64,000 nucleotides of DNA from Pelosinus fermentans DSM 17108 (GCF_000271485.2 NZ_AKVN02000001.1:1802001-1866000), one strand, 5' to 3'. Positions 17,773 to 27,900 are shown, counted from the stretch's first letter. Notes: generated by a model not told the origin, from the letters alone. Numbers and translations are program-made.

Positions 17773-17985
17773 GTGGATAATAAAATTAACAGATATAAAA
17801 ACAATGATAAAGTATCGTTTGAGAAGCGAACATTATTTGGAAGCTCTTTAGTGAAAGGAGTTATTGTTAGTTATCGATTTCTTAATTATAGCTGGATATA
17901 TTTAGTGGAATGCGGCAATGAAAAAAAATTAATTGTTGTTCCGGAAGATGAACTCTGGTTATTAGAAGAGGGCAGCGGAGAATGA
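17773..17985 (+). CDS. Small hypothetical protein, 70 residues
   Basis: I do not recognise this protein. It is supported by an excellent ribosome site (AAGGAGGG at 17756-17763, nine bases before GTG) and stands alone between a tRNA terminator and the next promoter. The sequence is basic at the start, has a middle stretch GVIVSYRFLNYSWIYLVECGNEK suggestive of a small beta-barrel (SH3-like) fold, and an acidic end (PEDELWLLEEGSGE). No signal peptide or membrane segment. The 220 bp upstream show no other gene. Confidence 0.6.
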   Translation: MDNKINRYKNNDKVSFEKRTLFGSSLVKGVIVSYRFLNYSWIYLVECGNEKKLIVVPEDELWLLEEGSGE

Positions 17986-18054
17986 AATAAAAGGAACATA
18001 ATGAGCAGTAATGATGCTCGTTGCTGTATTTCTTAATTGCTCGATTCTGTTCTA

Positions 18055-18083
18055 TTGATTTTACTATGAATATTCTATATAAT
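18055..18083 (+). promoter_or_regulatory. Sigma-A promoter of a short leader transcript
   Basis: TTGATT (18055-18060), 17-bp spacer, TATAAT (18078-18083). A terminator-like hairpin follows about 105 bp downstream, before the exported-protein gene. Confidence 0.6.
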
Positions 18084-18189
18084 GTTAGTACATTTATAAA
18101 CAGCTATTTAGAAGAGATGTATATTGAATTTTATATTATATCCTTGGATATATCTTTAGATCGTTGTAATCTATATAGATAAAGAAAGG

Positions 18190-18223
18190 AAGGTGGAGTC
18201 TGTATAGAAGGCTCTGCCTTTTT
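18190..18223 (+). terminator. Intrinsic terminator or attenuator upstream of the exported protein gene
   Basis: The 12-base arm at 18190-18201 pairs with AGGCTCTGCCTT (18209-18220) through Watson-Crick and G-U pairs, followed by TTTTTG. Together with the promoter at 18055 it would yield an RNA of roughly 130 nt unless read through. Confidence 0.65.
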
Positions 18224-18316
18224 GTTTAAACAAAGCATAGTAAAGTCAGTGGCATGTCTATTGTACGAGTATCACTTTTTAGACGGAAAGATATTATATC
18301 ATTAGGAGGTATTATT

Positions 18317-18916
18317 ATGAGAATACTAGGGTCCATTTTCGTATTGCTGGTATTGGTATGCAATCAGGCTTTTGCCATATCTCTTATTAATAGAGATGAA
18401 ATTAAAGCAGCACAGTATTATGGGGAAAAGCATGCTCATATGGAATGGGAAGAGTTCTTATTGCCATGGATTTCTTATGAAGAAAAAACACCAAGGCTTA
18501 ATGAGTTTTCCGAAAAAGCGTATCTATATACGAAGTTTTTATTAATTGCTACTGATGCAAGAGAGAAGCGCCTGAAAGGAATAAGCCCTCAGTTAAAGGA
18601 CAGTGAAGATATCTTAACAAATTATAATGGTTATCTGACCTTTAGCGTGACTTTGTATGGTTCTCAGGAGAAGTTTGGTCAGAACGCTGTTGTTACTTTA
18701 AAGCAAGGTGATGCCTCCGCAAAAGCATATCAGGTGGTTATACCTCCTATAGCAGAAAAGATGGCAAAAAGTACCGAAAAACCTACATATAGATTACAAT
18801 GCTATGTATATTTTTTAGAAAAAAATATAGTTTATGATAAGCCTGTTATATTATCAATTTCTACAAAGGATAAACGGAAGCATAATTTTTATTTTGATTT
18901 TGCGCAGGTGAGATAA
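18317..18916 (+). CDS. Hypothetical exported protein
   Basis: 199 residues with a clear signal peptide: MRILGS followed by a hydrophobic core and a cleavage-like CNQAFA around residue 20. The mature part is a mix of charged and aromatic residues with a C-terminal beta-rich half (LTFSVTLYGSQ, YRLQCYVYFL); no domain is recognised. ATG 18317 is chosen because AGGAGGT is six bases upstream; the longer frame from 18254 lacks a ribosome site and would bury the signal peptide. It is preceded by a promoter and an attenuator-like hairpin. Likely periplasmic in a diderm cell. Confidence 0.7.
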   Translation: MRILGSIFVLLVLVCNQAFAISLINRDEIKAAQYYGEKHAHMEWEEFLLPWISYEEKTPRLNEFSEKAYLYTKFLLIATDAREKRLKGISPQLKDSEDILTNYNGYLTFSVTLYGSQEKFGQNAVVTLKQGDASAKAYQVVIPPIAEKMAKSTEKPTYRLQCYVYFLEKNIVYDKPVILSISTKDKRKHNFYFDFAQVR

Positions 18917-19004
18917 AAAACTAAAAATGTAAGAAACTAAAGATAGATATATTAATGATTCATTATTGCGAGGCGCGTAATGATGTACTAGCGGAGGGTA
19001 GAAT

Positions 19005-20087
19005 ATGGATGATACTACAATTCTGGAAGTCGATTTAGATAAAATTATATATAATACCTCTCAAGTCGTAGAAAGATGTCACCGTTTGGGAATTGCAGTA
19101 TTGGGAGTAACTAAAGGGTTTAGCGCTATGCATCAGATTGTATCAGCTATGGTAGAAGGAGGCGTTGATGGCTTAGCGGATGCCAGGCTTGAAAATATCA
19201 TAGAGCTTCGCAAACGAAATTTTAACCAGGAAATGACATTATTAAGACTTCCACGATTAAGTAATGTTGAAACAATTATTCGGTATGCCGATACGAGTAT
19301 TAATTCGGAAATGACAGTAATAAAGGCTCTATCGGAAACTGCCAAAAGGTTAGGAAAGAGACATAATATAATTTTAATGGTAGATGTAGGTGATCTTCGG
19401 GAAGGATTGATGATTGATCAAGTTCTTGATGCTGTGATGCAAATTTCTAGTTTAAAAGGAGTACATTTATTAGGCTTGGGGACGAATATGGGATGTTTTG
19501 GTGGAATCTTACCCAGTCCAGAAAATCTAGGGATTTTAGTTACATTAGTACAAGCGATAGAGAAAAAAGTAGGAATACGATTAGAAGTAATTTCAGGTGG
19601 TGGAACTTCTAGCTTATCTTTGGTAGAGAAGAACAATGTTCCTGTGGGAATTAATCAACTGCGTATTGGTGAGGGTATTTTGTTAGGTACGGATACAACG
19701 CATAACCGCAAAATACCCTGGTTGCTGCAAGATGCCTTTCTGCTTAGAGCTGAGGTAATTGAGGTAAAATGTAAGCCTTCTGTACCGACTGGAGACATTG
19801 GTAGAGATGCATTTGGGAATATACCTCAATTCATTGATAAGGGAGTACGTAATCGAGCGATTTTAGCTTTAGGTAAACAAGATGTGGATGTAGAAGGGAT
19901 TGTTCCAGTCCGGGAAAGCATAAAAGTTATGGGGGCAAGTAGTGATCATTTAATTCTTGATATTACAGATTGTGAGGAACAAATAAAGGTAGGAGACGAT
20001 GTTGAATTTTCCTTATCTTATTCTGGATTGCTTTCGGTGAGTGATTCTAGTTATGTTACAAAAAAATTCAAAAGAGGGATATTATGA
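19005..20087 (+). CDS. Alanine/ornithine racemase-family PLP enzyme
   Basis: Fold-type III PLP enzyme of 360 residues. The N-terminal TIM barrel has LEVDLDKIIYNT and the PLP lysine in GVTKGFS (about residue 38); SGGGTSSL and RIGEGILLG bind the phosphate, and a beta domain follows. It resembles the ornithine racemase/YhfX branch more than biosynthetic alanine racemases. The actual substrate is not evident. GGAGGG is six bases before ATG. The stop overlaps the start of a GNAT gene (ATGA), so the two are translated together and probably act on the same amino acid. Confidence 0.8.
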   Translation: MDDTTILEVDLDKIIYNTSQVVERCHRLGIAVLGVTKGFSAMHQIVSAMVEGGVDGLADARLENIIELRKRNFNQEMTLLRLPRLSNVETIIRYADTSINSEMTVIKALSETAKRLGKRHNIILMVDVGDLREGLMIDQVLDAVMQISSLKGVHLLGLGTNMGCFGGILPSPENLGILVTLVQAIEKKVGIRLEVISGGGTSSLSLVEKNNVPVGINQLRIGEGILLGTDTTHNRKIPWLLQDAFLLRAEVIEVKCKPSVPTGDIGRDAFGNIPQFIDKGVRNRAILALGKQDVDVEGIVPVRESIKVMGASSDHLILDITDCEEQIKVGDDVEFSLSYSGLLSVSDSSYVTKKFKRGIL

Positions 20088-20551
20088 TTGAATTGGTGCA
20101 AAGTGTTGAACCGGCTTTGATAAAGCGATTAGTAGAGTTAGAAATAAGTGCCTTTGGTCATGGTGGAATGAATGAGTGGCATCTTGTTCCATTCATCAGG
20201 CACGGACGTGTTTTTATTATTCGCAAGGATCGAGAAATTGTTGGTTTGATTCAATACATGCTAGATTGGACGTGTCCTCAAAAAGCATATATGGTTGGCG
20301 TATCTACGGATAAAAAATGGCGGGGGCAAGGGCTGGGAACCAGGCTTCTGCAAGAGAGTTTTAAGAGCTTACATCAAGAAAATATTACAGAAATTGAATT
20401 AACAGTAGATCCGAATAATGTTGCAGCAGTCGCAATATATGAAAAAAAACTTGGATTTCAGATTATAGAACGTAGAGAGAATGAATATGGGATGGGGGAG
20501 AATCGGTTAGTAATGAAACTAACGCTTGCTGATTTTATGAATAAATCATAA
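20084..20551 (+). CDS. GNAT-family N-acetyltransferase (RimI-like)
   Basis: 155 residues with the acetyl-CoA loop WRGQGLGTRLL and the C-terminal VDPNNVAAVAIYEKKLGF, both typical of GNAT enzymes. The start overlaps the racemase stop by 4 bp. Substrate unknown; coupling to an amino-acid racemase suggests a free amino acid or an amino-acid derivative rather than ribosomal protein. Confidence 0.8.
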   Translation: MIELVQSVEPALIKRLVELEISAFGHGGMNEWHLVPFIRHGRVFIIRKDREIVGLIQYMLDWTCPQKAYMVGVSTDKKWRGQGLGTRLLQESFKSLHQENITEIELTVDPNNVAAVAIYEKKLGFQIIERRENEYGMGENRLVMKLTLADFMNKS

Positions 20552-20562
20552 AATAAAAATGG

Positions 20563-20591
20563 TTGACATAATTGGTTAAAACCATTATACT
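20563..20591 (+). promoter_or_regulatory. Sigma-A promoter of tRNA-Arg(ACG)
   Basis: TTGACA (20563-20568), 17-bp spacer, TATACT (20586-20591), 24 bp before the tRNA. Confidence 0.8.
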
Positions 20592-20615
20592 ATTTAAGTA
20601 AGGTAATTACACAAT

Positions 20616-20692
20616 GACTCCGTAGCCCAGCTGGATAGAGCGCTTGACTACGAATCAAGAGGTCGCAGGTTCGAATCCTGCCGGGGTCACCA
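20616..20692 (+). tRNA. tRNA-Arg (anticodon ACG)
   Basis: 77-nt cloverleaf, GACTCCG/CGGGGTC acceptor arms, anticodon loop CTACGAA between CTTGA and TCAAG giving ACG; CCA encoded. Its 3' end borders a tyrosine recombinase remnant, so it is the probable attachment site of an integrated element. Confidence 0.95.
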
Positions 20693-20705
20693 TAGATATT
20701 TCAAG

Positions 20706-20737
20706 GGTTTTACGAGGTTTTCGTAAAACCTTTTTTT
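20706..20737 (+). terminator. Intrinsic terminator of tRNA-Arg(ACG)
   Basis: GGTTTTACGA (20706-20715) and TCGTAAAACC (20721-20730) form a 10-bp stem with a 5-nt loop and a seven-T tail. Confidence 0.9.
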
Positions 20738-20801
20738 CGTTTTTATAGCAGTTTGACAACAACCGTGACAACAACGCGGCCGAACTGCATTTTCTAAACG
20801 G

Positions 20802-21140
20802 TCAATGAAGTGGTGTTTCATGATTGAGTGGAGCAGCCGGAAAGGAAGAGTTGAGCCATGAGGCGATTTTTTCCTGGCCGCCGGATATCCTGTGGGTGTA
20901 GACATTAAGCAGCATTTGCGTGGTACTGTGGCCCAGTCTGTACTGAGCATCTTTGATACTGACGCCGTTGGCTGAAAGGCGACTGGCGTGGTCGTGGCGC
21001 AGTTTGTGAAAGCTAATGTTAAGTTTTGAGGTGTTTTCGCAATGAGGCGCAGACGCGTAAAGCCGGGCAATTGCCTGGTGTGGTAGCGGATGACAGATAA
21101 CCGGTTTGTAAGTGTCACTGCCCGTAAGGTGAGTTGACGG
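20802..21140 (-). pseudogene. Tyrosine recombinase (phage/island integrase), C-terminal remnant
   Basis: Read on the - strand, this frame encodes about 112 residues that are the catalytic C-terminus of a tyrosine recombinase: HKLRHDHASRL supplies the box II His-x-x-Arg, LGHSTTQ the second His, and NVYTHR the nucleophilic Tyr. Two in-frame stop codons lie immediately upstream (near 21141-21146) and the N-terminal arm- and core-binding domains are absent, so it is a dead fragment. It ends 110 bp from the 3' end of tRNA-Arg and points at it, the usual arrangement of an integrase next to its attachment site. Two copies of TGACAACAAC (20754 and 20766) lie between. Confidence 0.8.
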
Positions 21141-21164
21141 TTACTATTCGATTTTCTCACAGGA

Positions 21165-21200
21165 AACACAGCAGCACGCTGATTGGCGTGCTGCTGTGTT
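21165..21200. terminator. Perfect 15-bp hairpin, probable terminator of the Usp gene
   Basis: AACACAGCAGCACGC (21165-21179) and its exact complement (21186-21200) with a 6-nt loop. On the - strand TTTCCT follows the stem, suiting the upstream universal stress gene. Confidence 0.65.
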
Positions 21201-21214
21201 TTGCAAGGGAAGCC

Positions 21215-21243
21215 GAAGAGTGCCGGGCAGCTCTTCTTTTTTT
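21215..21243 (+). terminator. Short hairpin with T-run on the + strand
   Basis: GAAGAG (21215-21220) pairs with CTCTTC (21231-21236) followed by seven T residues. No + strand gene ends here now, so it may be left over from sequence that has been lost. Confidence 0.45.
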
Positions 21244-21255
21244 GTTTCAGTTTCG

Positions 21256-21690
21256 CTATTTAATTACCATTACGGGGATTTTGGTGTATGCTACCAGGGT
21301 ACGCGCCACACTGCCCAGCAATAAGCCGGCAAAGCTACCCAGTCCCCTGGTACCGCAGATAATCAAGTCAGCCCGGTAGGAATCGGCAGGAAGCAAAATT
21401 TCTTTAACGGCATTGCCAAAGAGCGAATGCGTTGTGACCTCAACGTCGTTCGCCTCACAAATAGCCTGGGCTTCTAAAAGAATTTGCTTAATTTCCTGTT
21501 CCGCTGCTTCTCTCACTTCTGGAGACGCATAGGCGCCGGCGGACCGCGTACTAATGGCGGAGGGAACCAGAACCATGACCACGTCGATTGTCGCATGAGC
21601 GAGCTGCGCCATGTGAATGGCCCAGTCCAGTGCTTTCCTGCTGTGTTCGGAGCTGTCGTAGGCAACAACAATTTTTTTCAGATCAATCAT
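21256..21690 (-). CDS. Universal stress protein (UspA family)
   Basis: 144-residue single-domain Usp. The N-terminus KKIVVAYDSSEHSRKALDWA and the C-terminal nucleotide motif GTRGLGSFAGLLLGSVA (pattern G-2x-G-9x-G-S) suggest the ATP-binding subclass. Such proteins are cytoplasmic and respond to stress or starvation; the partner is unknown. AGAGGT precedes ATG. It opens the GC-rich island after tRNA-Arg and appears to be a single-gene unit. Confidence 0.9.
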   Translation of the reverse strand: MIDLKKIVVAYDSSEHSRKALDWAIHMAQLAHATIDVVMVLVPSAISTRSAGAYASPEVREAAEQEIKQILLEAQAICEANDVEVTTHSLFGNAVKEILLPADSYRADLIICGTRGLGSFAGLLLGSVARTLVAYTKIPVMVIK

Positions 21691-21890
21691 TTTTCACTAC
21701 CTCTTTTCCATAAATATACTTATCGTACCGCAGGATGAACCATATCTGTTAACGGCTGCCGTATACATGGTCATAGGTTAACGGGATACGGTTATTCAGG
21801 CTGTCGTAGGCTAACAATTTTTCCAAGGCAGTCATTCCTTGATGACCGCTTGCCATTGGCAGGTAATCGCGCGTCTAACCTCTGCTTGTC

Positions 21891-23093
21891 TTAATTGGGG
21901 CTTTGTTTGGGCTCGTCCATTGGGAAAATGTATCGGTTTCGCCCGGCACCAAGACCGGCATATAGAAGAAGTAACGTGATAATTAGCCATACGACAATAG
22001 AAGAAGTCCAGGTTTGCGTGTAATCAAATAGATAACCAATTATAATCGGACCTGCGGCCGCTAACAAATAGCCCACAGACTGAGCCATTCCCGATAACTC
22101 TGCAGCTTGGGCGCCATTGCTGCTGCGTAGCCCGATAAAAGTAAATGCTAAGCTGATGCAGGCACCTCCGCCAACTCCCATCAAGGCAACTGATGTAGTG
22201 AGCAGTATCATATTTTTACTCAGCAGAAGTCCAAGCAGTCCCATAAAATAGACCAGGCAGAAAATTGCCGTAATACCACGTTGGTCGTTGAGGCGATCAG
22301 CTAATATTGGTACGATAAAAGCGGCAGGGATGGCAATGATCTGGAAAAAAGACAGTAGCCAGCCGGCAGTTGCCATACTTAAGCCATGGCTTTGGAGAAC
22401 TGCAGGAAACCAGGCAATGAAGCAATAAAAAAGAAATGACTGCAGCCCCATAAAGAAGGCCACTTGCCATGCCAGAGAAGAATGCCAAACTGAGTTAGCA
22501 GTGGAAGCTGGTTTTGCGACTTTCACTGCTCTTTCGCGATGATAAAGTTGAGGCAGCCAAAAGATGATGGCTGCTACAGCAACCAAGATCCACACCAGCA
22601 GGGACTGACGCCATCCCCAATGGAGATCGTTGGCAAGCGGCACGCTCATGCCAGATGAAATTCCCGCCGAGAGAGACATGGCAATTGAAAAAATACTGGT
22701 TATTAATCCTACTTTTTCGGGGAATTTTTGTTTTATAATACTGGGGATTAGAACATTACCAACCACAATTCCCGTACCAATCAGAAATGTTCCGGCGAAC
22801 AAGGCGGCACTTCCTCCTGCAGAGCGCAGTAGTATGCCGGCAATTAATACAATAAGGCTAAGAAAGATGGCAAGTTCATTGCCTATTTTGGTGCCTAATT
22901 TAGAAGAGGGCAGCGAAAGTACGGCAAAGGTAAGCAATGGCAGTGTCGTAAGGAAACCAGTCATACCGTTTGAAATACCAAGATCGGACCGTATATCACT
23001 AACGAGCGGTCCTACTGCTGTCAGCGGAGTTCTTAAATTAGAAGCAATAAAGATAATTCCTAAAACGAGTAATACATTCTTGTGTTTTATCAT
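21891..23093 (-). CDS. MFS transporter, CynX/NimT-like
   Basis: About 400 residues with 12 hydrophobic segments. The opening segments (IIFIASNLRTPLTAVGPLV) and an even spread of small residues match the CynX/NimT branch of the major facilitator superfamily, which includes cyanate and 2-nitroimidazole transporters. The substrate cannot be predicted. The 200 bp between it and the Usp gene contain no gene. The ribosome site AAAGGA is rather distant from ATG (about 11 bp). Confidence 0.85.
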   Translation of the reverse strand: MIKHKNVLLVLGIIFIASNLRTPLTAVGPLVSDIRSDLGISNGMTGFLTTLPLLTFAVLSLPSSKLGTKIGNELAIFLSLIVLIAGILLRSAGGSAALFAGTFLIGTGIVVGNVLIPSIIKQKFPEKVGLITSIFSIAMSLSAGISSGMSVPLANDLHWGWRQSLLVWILVAVAAIIFWLPQLYHRERAVKVAKPASTANSVWHSSLAWQVAFFMGLQSFLFYCFIAWFPAVLQSHGLSMATAGWLLSFFQIIAIPAAFIVPILADRLNDQRGITAIFCLVYFMGLLGLLLSKNMILLTTSVALMGVGGGACISLAFTFIGLRSSNGAQAAELSGMAQSVGYLLAAAGPIIIGYLFDYTQTWTSSIVVWLIITLLLLYAGLGAGRNRYIFPMDEPKQSPN

Positions 23094-23372
23094 GGGTGTA
23101 AAGTGTCCTTTCAGTTCTCAATATTCTTAATTAATTACAAATTATGATTGAATTATAGATGAAGTGATTGATAGATAAAAATGTATAATACTGCGCCGAC
23201 CGCACACCACCATGGAGATACACTTTCGAGCCATCCAATGCTTGACACCGCCTTTACGTCACCATCGTCCGACTGATGGGAACAGTTATACTCGTGGCTC
23301 TACTAGCCCAGACCATCCATACATGTTTTTTATCACATTGTTCATGCACTGGCAGCATATCTCCTTAGTGGT
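23094..23372. other. Intergenic stretch with no recognised gene
   Basis: About 280 bp between the MFS gene and the TolC-like gene. The first 100 bp are AT-rich and probably hold the MFS promoter; the rest is GC-rich with only very short open frames on the - strand and no recognised motif. It could be a decayed gene fragment. Confidence 0.3.
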
Positions 23373-24668
23373 TTATTCGCTGCCTATCGCCTTGTCGAGC
23401 CGGGCTTTGCTGATGTTATAGTCAAATAATGAGTTAGTATAGTTGGTTTTTGCCTGGTTTAGTGCCAGTTCGGCATCCATAACATCTAAATTGGTACCGA
23501 CACCGGCACTATAAGCTCTTTGCGCAATAGCAAAATTCACACTGGCTTCTTCAACAGCTATCTTGTTGGTGCTTATTCGTTTTTCTGCTTCCTTCATACT
23601 CAAATAAGCATCGCTGATTTCCAAGGAAATGTTATCCTGTGTTTGTTGCGCTTGTTTCCGTGTGGCTAACTCGCCTGATTGTGCCTGCCTGATTTTGGCT
23701 TTGGTATTGCCGGAGTCAAAGAGATTAAATTGGGTTACCAACATAGCGGTCCAATCTCTGTTCGCCGTGCCTGCAAAGTCGTCATTATCCCAGGCCATGG
23801 TCCCGGTCAGCATAACCTTGGGATGTTGTCCGCTTTGGGCAATTTTGATTTGTGCTTCTTCTATTTTAATATTCGCCTGCTGTTGAGCCATCTCCGGACG
23901 ATGCGCCAATCCATAGGAGGTAACGTCGTCAAGAGCCAAAGGATATTCTTGATAGATTAGCGGTTCTGTCAACGTAATTTCGCTGCGCAGGGGTAAGCCC
24001 ATCGTTTTATTTAGGCTGTAGACGGCTAAATCATAATTGTTTTGCGTTTTTACTAAATCATTTTCCGCATTTGCCAGCCGAACCTTGGTTTGCAGTACGT
24101 CATGCCAGGGTGCCACGCCGATATCGTACATTTGCCGGACACGAGTAAGATGAGCGCTAAAATCATTCACCGTTTGTTTGGCAATTTCTAATAGGGTCTG
24201 GTTTTGCAGCATATTATAATAACCTGTACTGGCCTCTAACTTGAGATGCTGTTTGGTGGCTGTGATTTCAAGCTGAGACACCCTGTGACTGAGTTTCGCT
24301 TGTTCAATTGCGTTTTCCGCTTTGCCGCCAGTGTAGAGCGGAAGGCTGGCGATGATCTGGTTGCTGAAATAGTTATAGGGGGAGACGGCTGCCGGGGAGG
24401 GTGACCACGTGGGCGGAGAATTTGAACGCATATCTGTATGAGTATAATCAATGGATATATTTTTATTGGTTTGTGCCTCTTTCAGCGCCCAAACCGACTG
24501 TTCTTGGCGCGCTTCTGCAATTTGCAATGCCGGATTATTCTTATAAGTCAGAGCAATACTCGCATCAAGTGAGAGCTCCAGCGGCGCTGCCAGGGCAGTT
24601 TGGCAAAATATAACGAAAGCTGTAACCGCCACAAAGACTGTTTTAACGAGAATAAATGGTGATTTCAT
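23373..24668 (-). CDS. TolC-family outer membrane efflux protein
   Basis: 431 residues with a signal peptide ending in a TALA-A type site near residue 28, then two OEP repeats rich in long heptad helices (for example ALQIAEARQEQSVWALKEAQ and AEKRISTNKIAVEEASVNFA). This is the outer-membrane channel that docks with the adaptor and RND pump encoded upstream; it indicates that the cell has an outer membrane. AAAGGAG lies five bases before ATG. It is separated from the pump gene by 318 bp with two hairpins, so it may be expressed at a different level. Confidence 0.9.
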   Translation of the reverse strand: MKSPFILVKTVFVAVTAFVIFCQTALAAPLELSLDASIALTYKNNPALQIAEARQEQSVWALKEAQTNKNISIDYTHTDMRSNSPPTWSPSPAAVSPYNYFSNQIIASLPLYTGGKAENAIEQAKLSHRVSQLEITATKQHLKLEASTGYYNMLQNQTLLEIAKQTVNDFSAHLTRVRQMYDIGVAPWHDVLQTKVRLANAENDLVKTQNNYDLAVYSLNKTMGLPLRSEITLTEPLIYQEYPLALDDVTSYGLAHRPEMAQQQANIKIEEAQIKIAQSGQHPKVMLTGTMAWDNDDFAGTANRDWTAMLVTQFNLFDSGNTKAKIRQAQSGELATRKQAQQTQDNISLEISDAYLSMKEAEKRISTNKIAVEEASVNFAIAQRAYSAGVGTNLDVMDAELALNQAKTNYTNSLFDYNISKARLDKAIGSE

Positions 24669-24879
24669 GGTTTCTCCTTTCGATTGGAATATTTTAAATT
24701 TATCTTGTTTTGCCCGCGATCTTTAGATAAGCAGCACAGTGACAGGGCAATGCGGCGTATCTGTTATTATGCTGCATTGGCCGCTGTCAGTGAGCTTAAC
24801 TGAGATAAAGAATCCTTGATACTCAGAACAGGATGGGTGCAAAATTGCGGGTGGAATTTACAAAAGTTGAAGCAACAGC

Positions 24880-24919
24880 AACAGCAACAGTACGCTGTTT
24901 GAGGCGTATTGTTGCTGTT
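24880..24919. terminator. Sixteen-pair hairpin between the RND pump and TolC-like genes
   Basis: The arm at 24880-24895 pairs with 24904-24919 (one G-U) around an 8-nt loop; the arm is part of a short AACAGC repeat. It lies about 70 bp past the pump stop on the - strand. A second imperfect inverted repeat lies near 24740-24790. Likely partial termination between the two genes. Confidence 0.5.
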
Positions 24920-24986
24920 TTATCTGTCCTGAGCTTCGTGGGCATCATCACTTTTTCTATCTATTCGTTATCATTGCATATCAGGT

Positions 24987-27900
24987 TTATTGATTAATTG
25001 GCTGTCTGGTAGGCTCTGGTGGAGTGTTGTGTATGCGGGTATCCGGCTGTGCCTTATACCAGGTAGCATACATAACCGGCAGCACCAGCAAAGTCAAGAT
25101 GGTTGCTCCCAATAAACCGCCGCCGATGGCAATCGCCATGGAGCCCCATAAAGTACTGGATATCAGCGGAATCATGCCTAGGATAGCGGCTGCGGCTGTT
25201 AGCAAAATAGGGCGAAAGCGGCTGATTGTCGCTTCCACAATAGCGTCCCATAGCGAGTCGCCGGCCACCAGATATTGTTCAATCTGTTCCATCAATATAA
25301 CGGCATTGCGCATAATAATACCGAACAAGGCCAGAATTCCCAATTGGACCACAAATCCCATAGGACTTCCGGTGAGGAGGAGACTGATGGATACACCGAT
25401 AATACCAAGCGGCGCTGTTAAGAGGGTTAACAGCATTTTCGGTATACTTTGCAGCTGCGTCATGAGCAGAATCATAATTACAATCATCATGGCTGGGATG
25501 GGCTCCGCCAGGAACTTGCTGCTTTTAATACTGCGTTCCGTTGCACCGTCAAATTCAATGAAATAGCCGGCTGGCAGACTGCTTCTGAGTTCCTGGAGGC
25601 TGCCGTAAACTTGCTTGGTCACGTCCGAGCCGGTAAGTTTAGACGTGGGATTCAGTTCCGCCTGTACCATAATCATGGGTAGCAGGTCGCGCCGGTAAAT
25701 TAAGCCTTCTTCGGCGTCATAACGGATGGTGGCGATTTGGTCAAGCGGGACATATTTGCCGTTGCCGATATGGATGTTGAGGTCTTTTATCCGTTCAGGG
25801 TTATTACGGTCCTCTTCCGCAAATCGGAGAACCATGCTGACGGTTTTATCATGCTCACGAAATTCGGCAATAGGTGCTCCAGACAACTGGGTTTGGAGGG
25901 ATGCGGCCAATTCATGGGAACTGAGTCCGAGAGCTTTTGCTTTTGCCTGGTCAATCTCCAAGTGGAGCACTTTGCTTTTCTCATTCCAGTTGAGGTTTAC
26001 GTTTTGTGTAGCCGGATGGGCAGCCATGACGGTGCGGGCTTGTTCAGCGATTTCACGAACTTTTTCATGGTCAGGGCCTTTTATCCGCAGCATCACCGGA
26101 TAATCGGGTCCCGTTCCAGTGAATAATAACTTTATATGCCCTCGAACGCCTGTAAATTCGGTGTTTAATAATTGCTCGGCTTTTTGGGCCAGTGTATTAC
26201 GGGCTTGAACATCCTTGGCCACTACAATGAATTCAGCGAAATTCGATTTATTGAAGGTTGGTTCAAAACTGAGCACAAAGCGGGGAGCTCCTTCACCTAC
26301 ATGATAGGTGTAATAGGAAATATTCGGGTCGCCGTCCAATTCTTTAGCAAACTGGCGGGCCACTTCCACGGTGTTGGTCAGCGAAGCTCCTTCCTGTAAT
26401 TTGAGCTGGATGACGAGTTCCGGACGGCTGGAAGCAGGAAAAAATTCCTGTTTGACCAATCCCAAGAGAAAGATAGAGCCGATAAATACGGCGGCAGTAG
26501 CTGTTAGTACGGTTTTGCGGTGACGCATGCACCAAAGTAACAAGCGTTTAAATCGCCGATAAAACGGGGTGTCATAAAGGTCATGGTGCGCATTGCTTTC
26601 ATCGGCTGTTTGCTGGGCCGATTTTATTTTAATAAACTGGTACCCGAGCAAAGGCGTGACTGCTCCGGCAACCAGCCAGGAAGCAATGAGGGCGAAGAAT
26701 ATAACCCAAAAGAGAGTGACGCAAAAGTCAGCGGCAAGCCCTTTGGAAAAACCGATAGGAATAAAACCTGCGCAGGTTATTAACGCACCGGTCAAACGGG
26801 GATAGGCGGTAGAGGTATAGGAAAAACAAGCAGCGTCAAAGCGGCTCCAGCCTTGCTCCAGCTTGACGATCATCATTTCAGTGGCGATGATGGCATCATC
26901 GACCAACAAGCCTAGCGCAATGATGAGAGCCCCCAGCGATATGCTCTGCAGGGCGATGCCTGTCAGGTACATTAAGGTAAAGGTAATGGCAATGACCAAA
27001 GGAATGGTTAGGGCCACGACCACGCCGGACCGCATACCCAGACTGGCAAAGCTTACGATTAAGACGATGACGATCGCTTCCACCAGGGATTCAACAAATT
27101 CGCCGATGGAGGATTTCACAACTTTCGGCTGATTGACAGTTTGATTGATTTCCAGCCCGGCCGGCAGTTCTTGTTTTATTTGGGAGAGAGTGCTATCAAG
27201 ATTTTTACCCAGTGTCAGAATGTTGCCGCCGGGTTCCATCGCCAGCGAAATGCCGACCGCCGGCTGACCGTTATAGAACATTTTCGGGTTGGATGGTTCG
27301 GCATAGGCGCGAGTCACCTTGGCTATGTCTCCCAGACGGAAGGTGCGGCCACCAGCCTGAATGGGCGTAGTGCGGATGTCTTCCAGATTTTCAAACATCC
27401 CGGTAATTCGTAAGTAAGCATTGTCCGATACCGTTTCCAGCATGCCGGCGGCGGCCATGGCATTTTGCTCCTTTAAGGCGGCTGTAATTACGGACGGATC
27501 AAGACCTAAACGGGCCAGTTTGCTATTTTCGATTTCAATATAGATTTTTTCGGTTTGCACCCCCAGGAGCTGGACTTTGCTCACACTGGGAACGCTTAAG
27601 AGAACGCGGCGGATTTTTTCGGCTCTTTCCCGCATTTCCTCGTAGGTATACCCATCGCCGGTCAGCGTATAGATCACGCCATATACTTCATCGAACCGAT
27701 CATTAAAGCTGGGTTGTGAAACGCCTTCCGGGAAGGTTCCTTTGATATCATTCACCATATTGCGGGCTTCCACCCATCTGGCCCGAAGTTCCTTGGCGGG
27801 CACCTGATCTTTGAGATTGACGTAAATCACCGTATATCCCGGTGTAGAGTAACTTTTCAGATAGTCAAGCCCAGGAAGGTCCTGCAGTTTCTTTTCAATT

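Noticed and set aside
20687-21169. A 160-codon open frame on the - strand next to tRNA-Arg
   Set aside because: Another frame of the same strand gives an unmistakable tyrosine recombinase C-terminus, so the longer frame is a shadow of that remnant.
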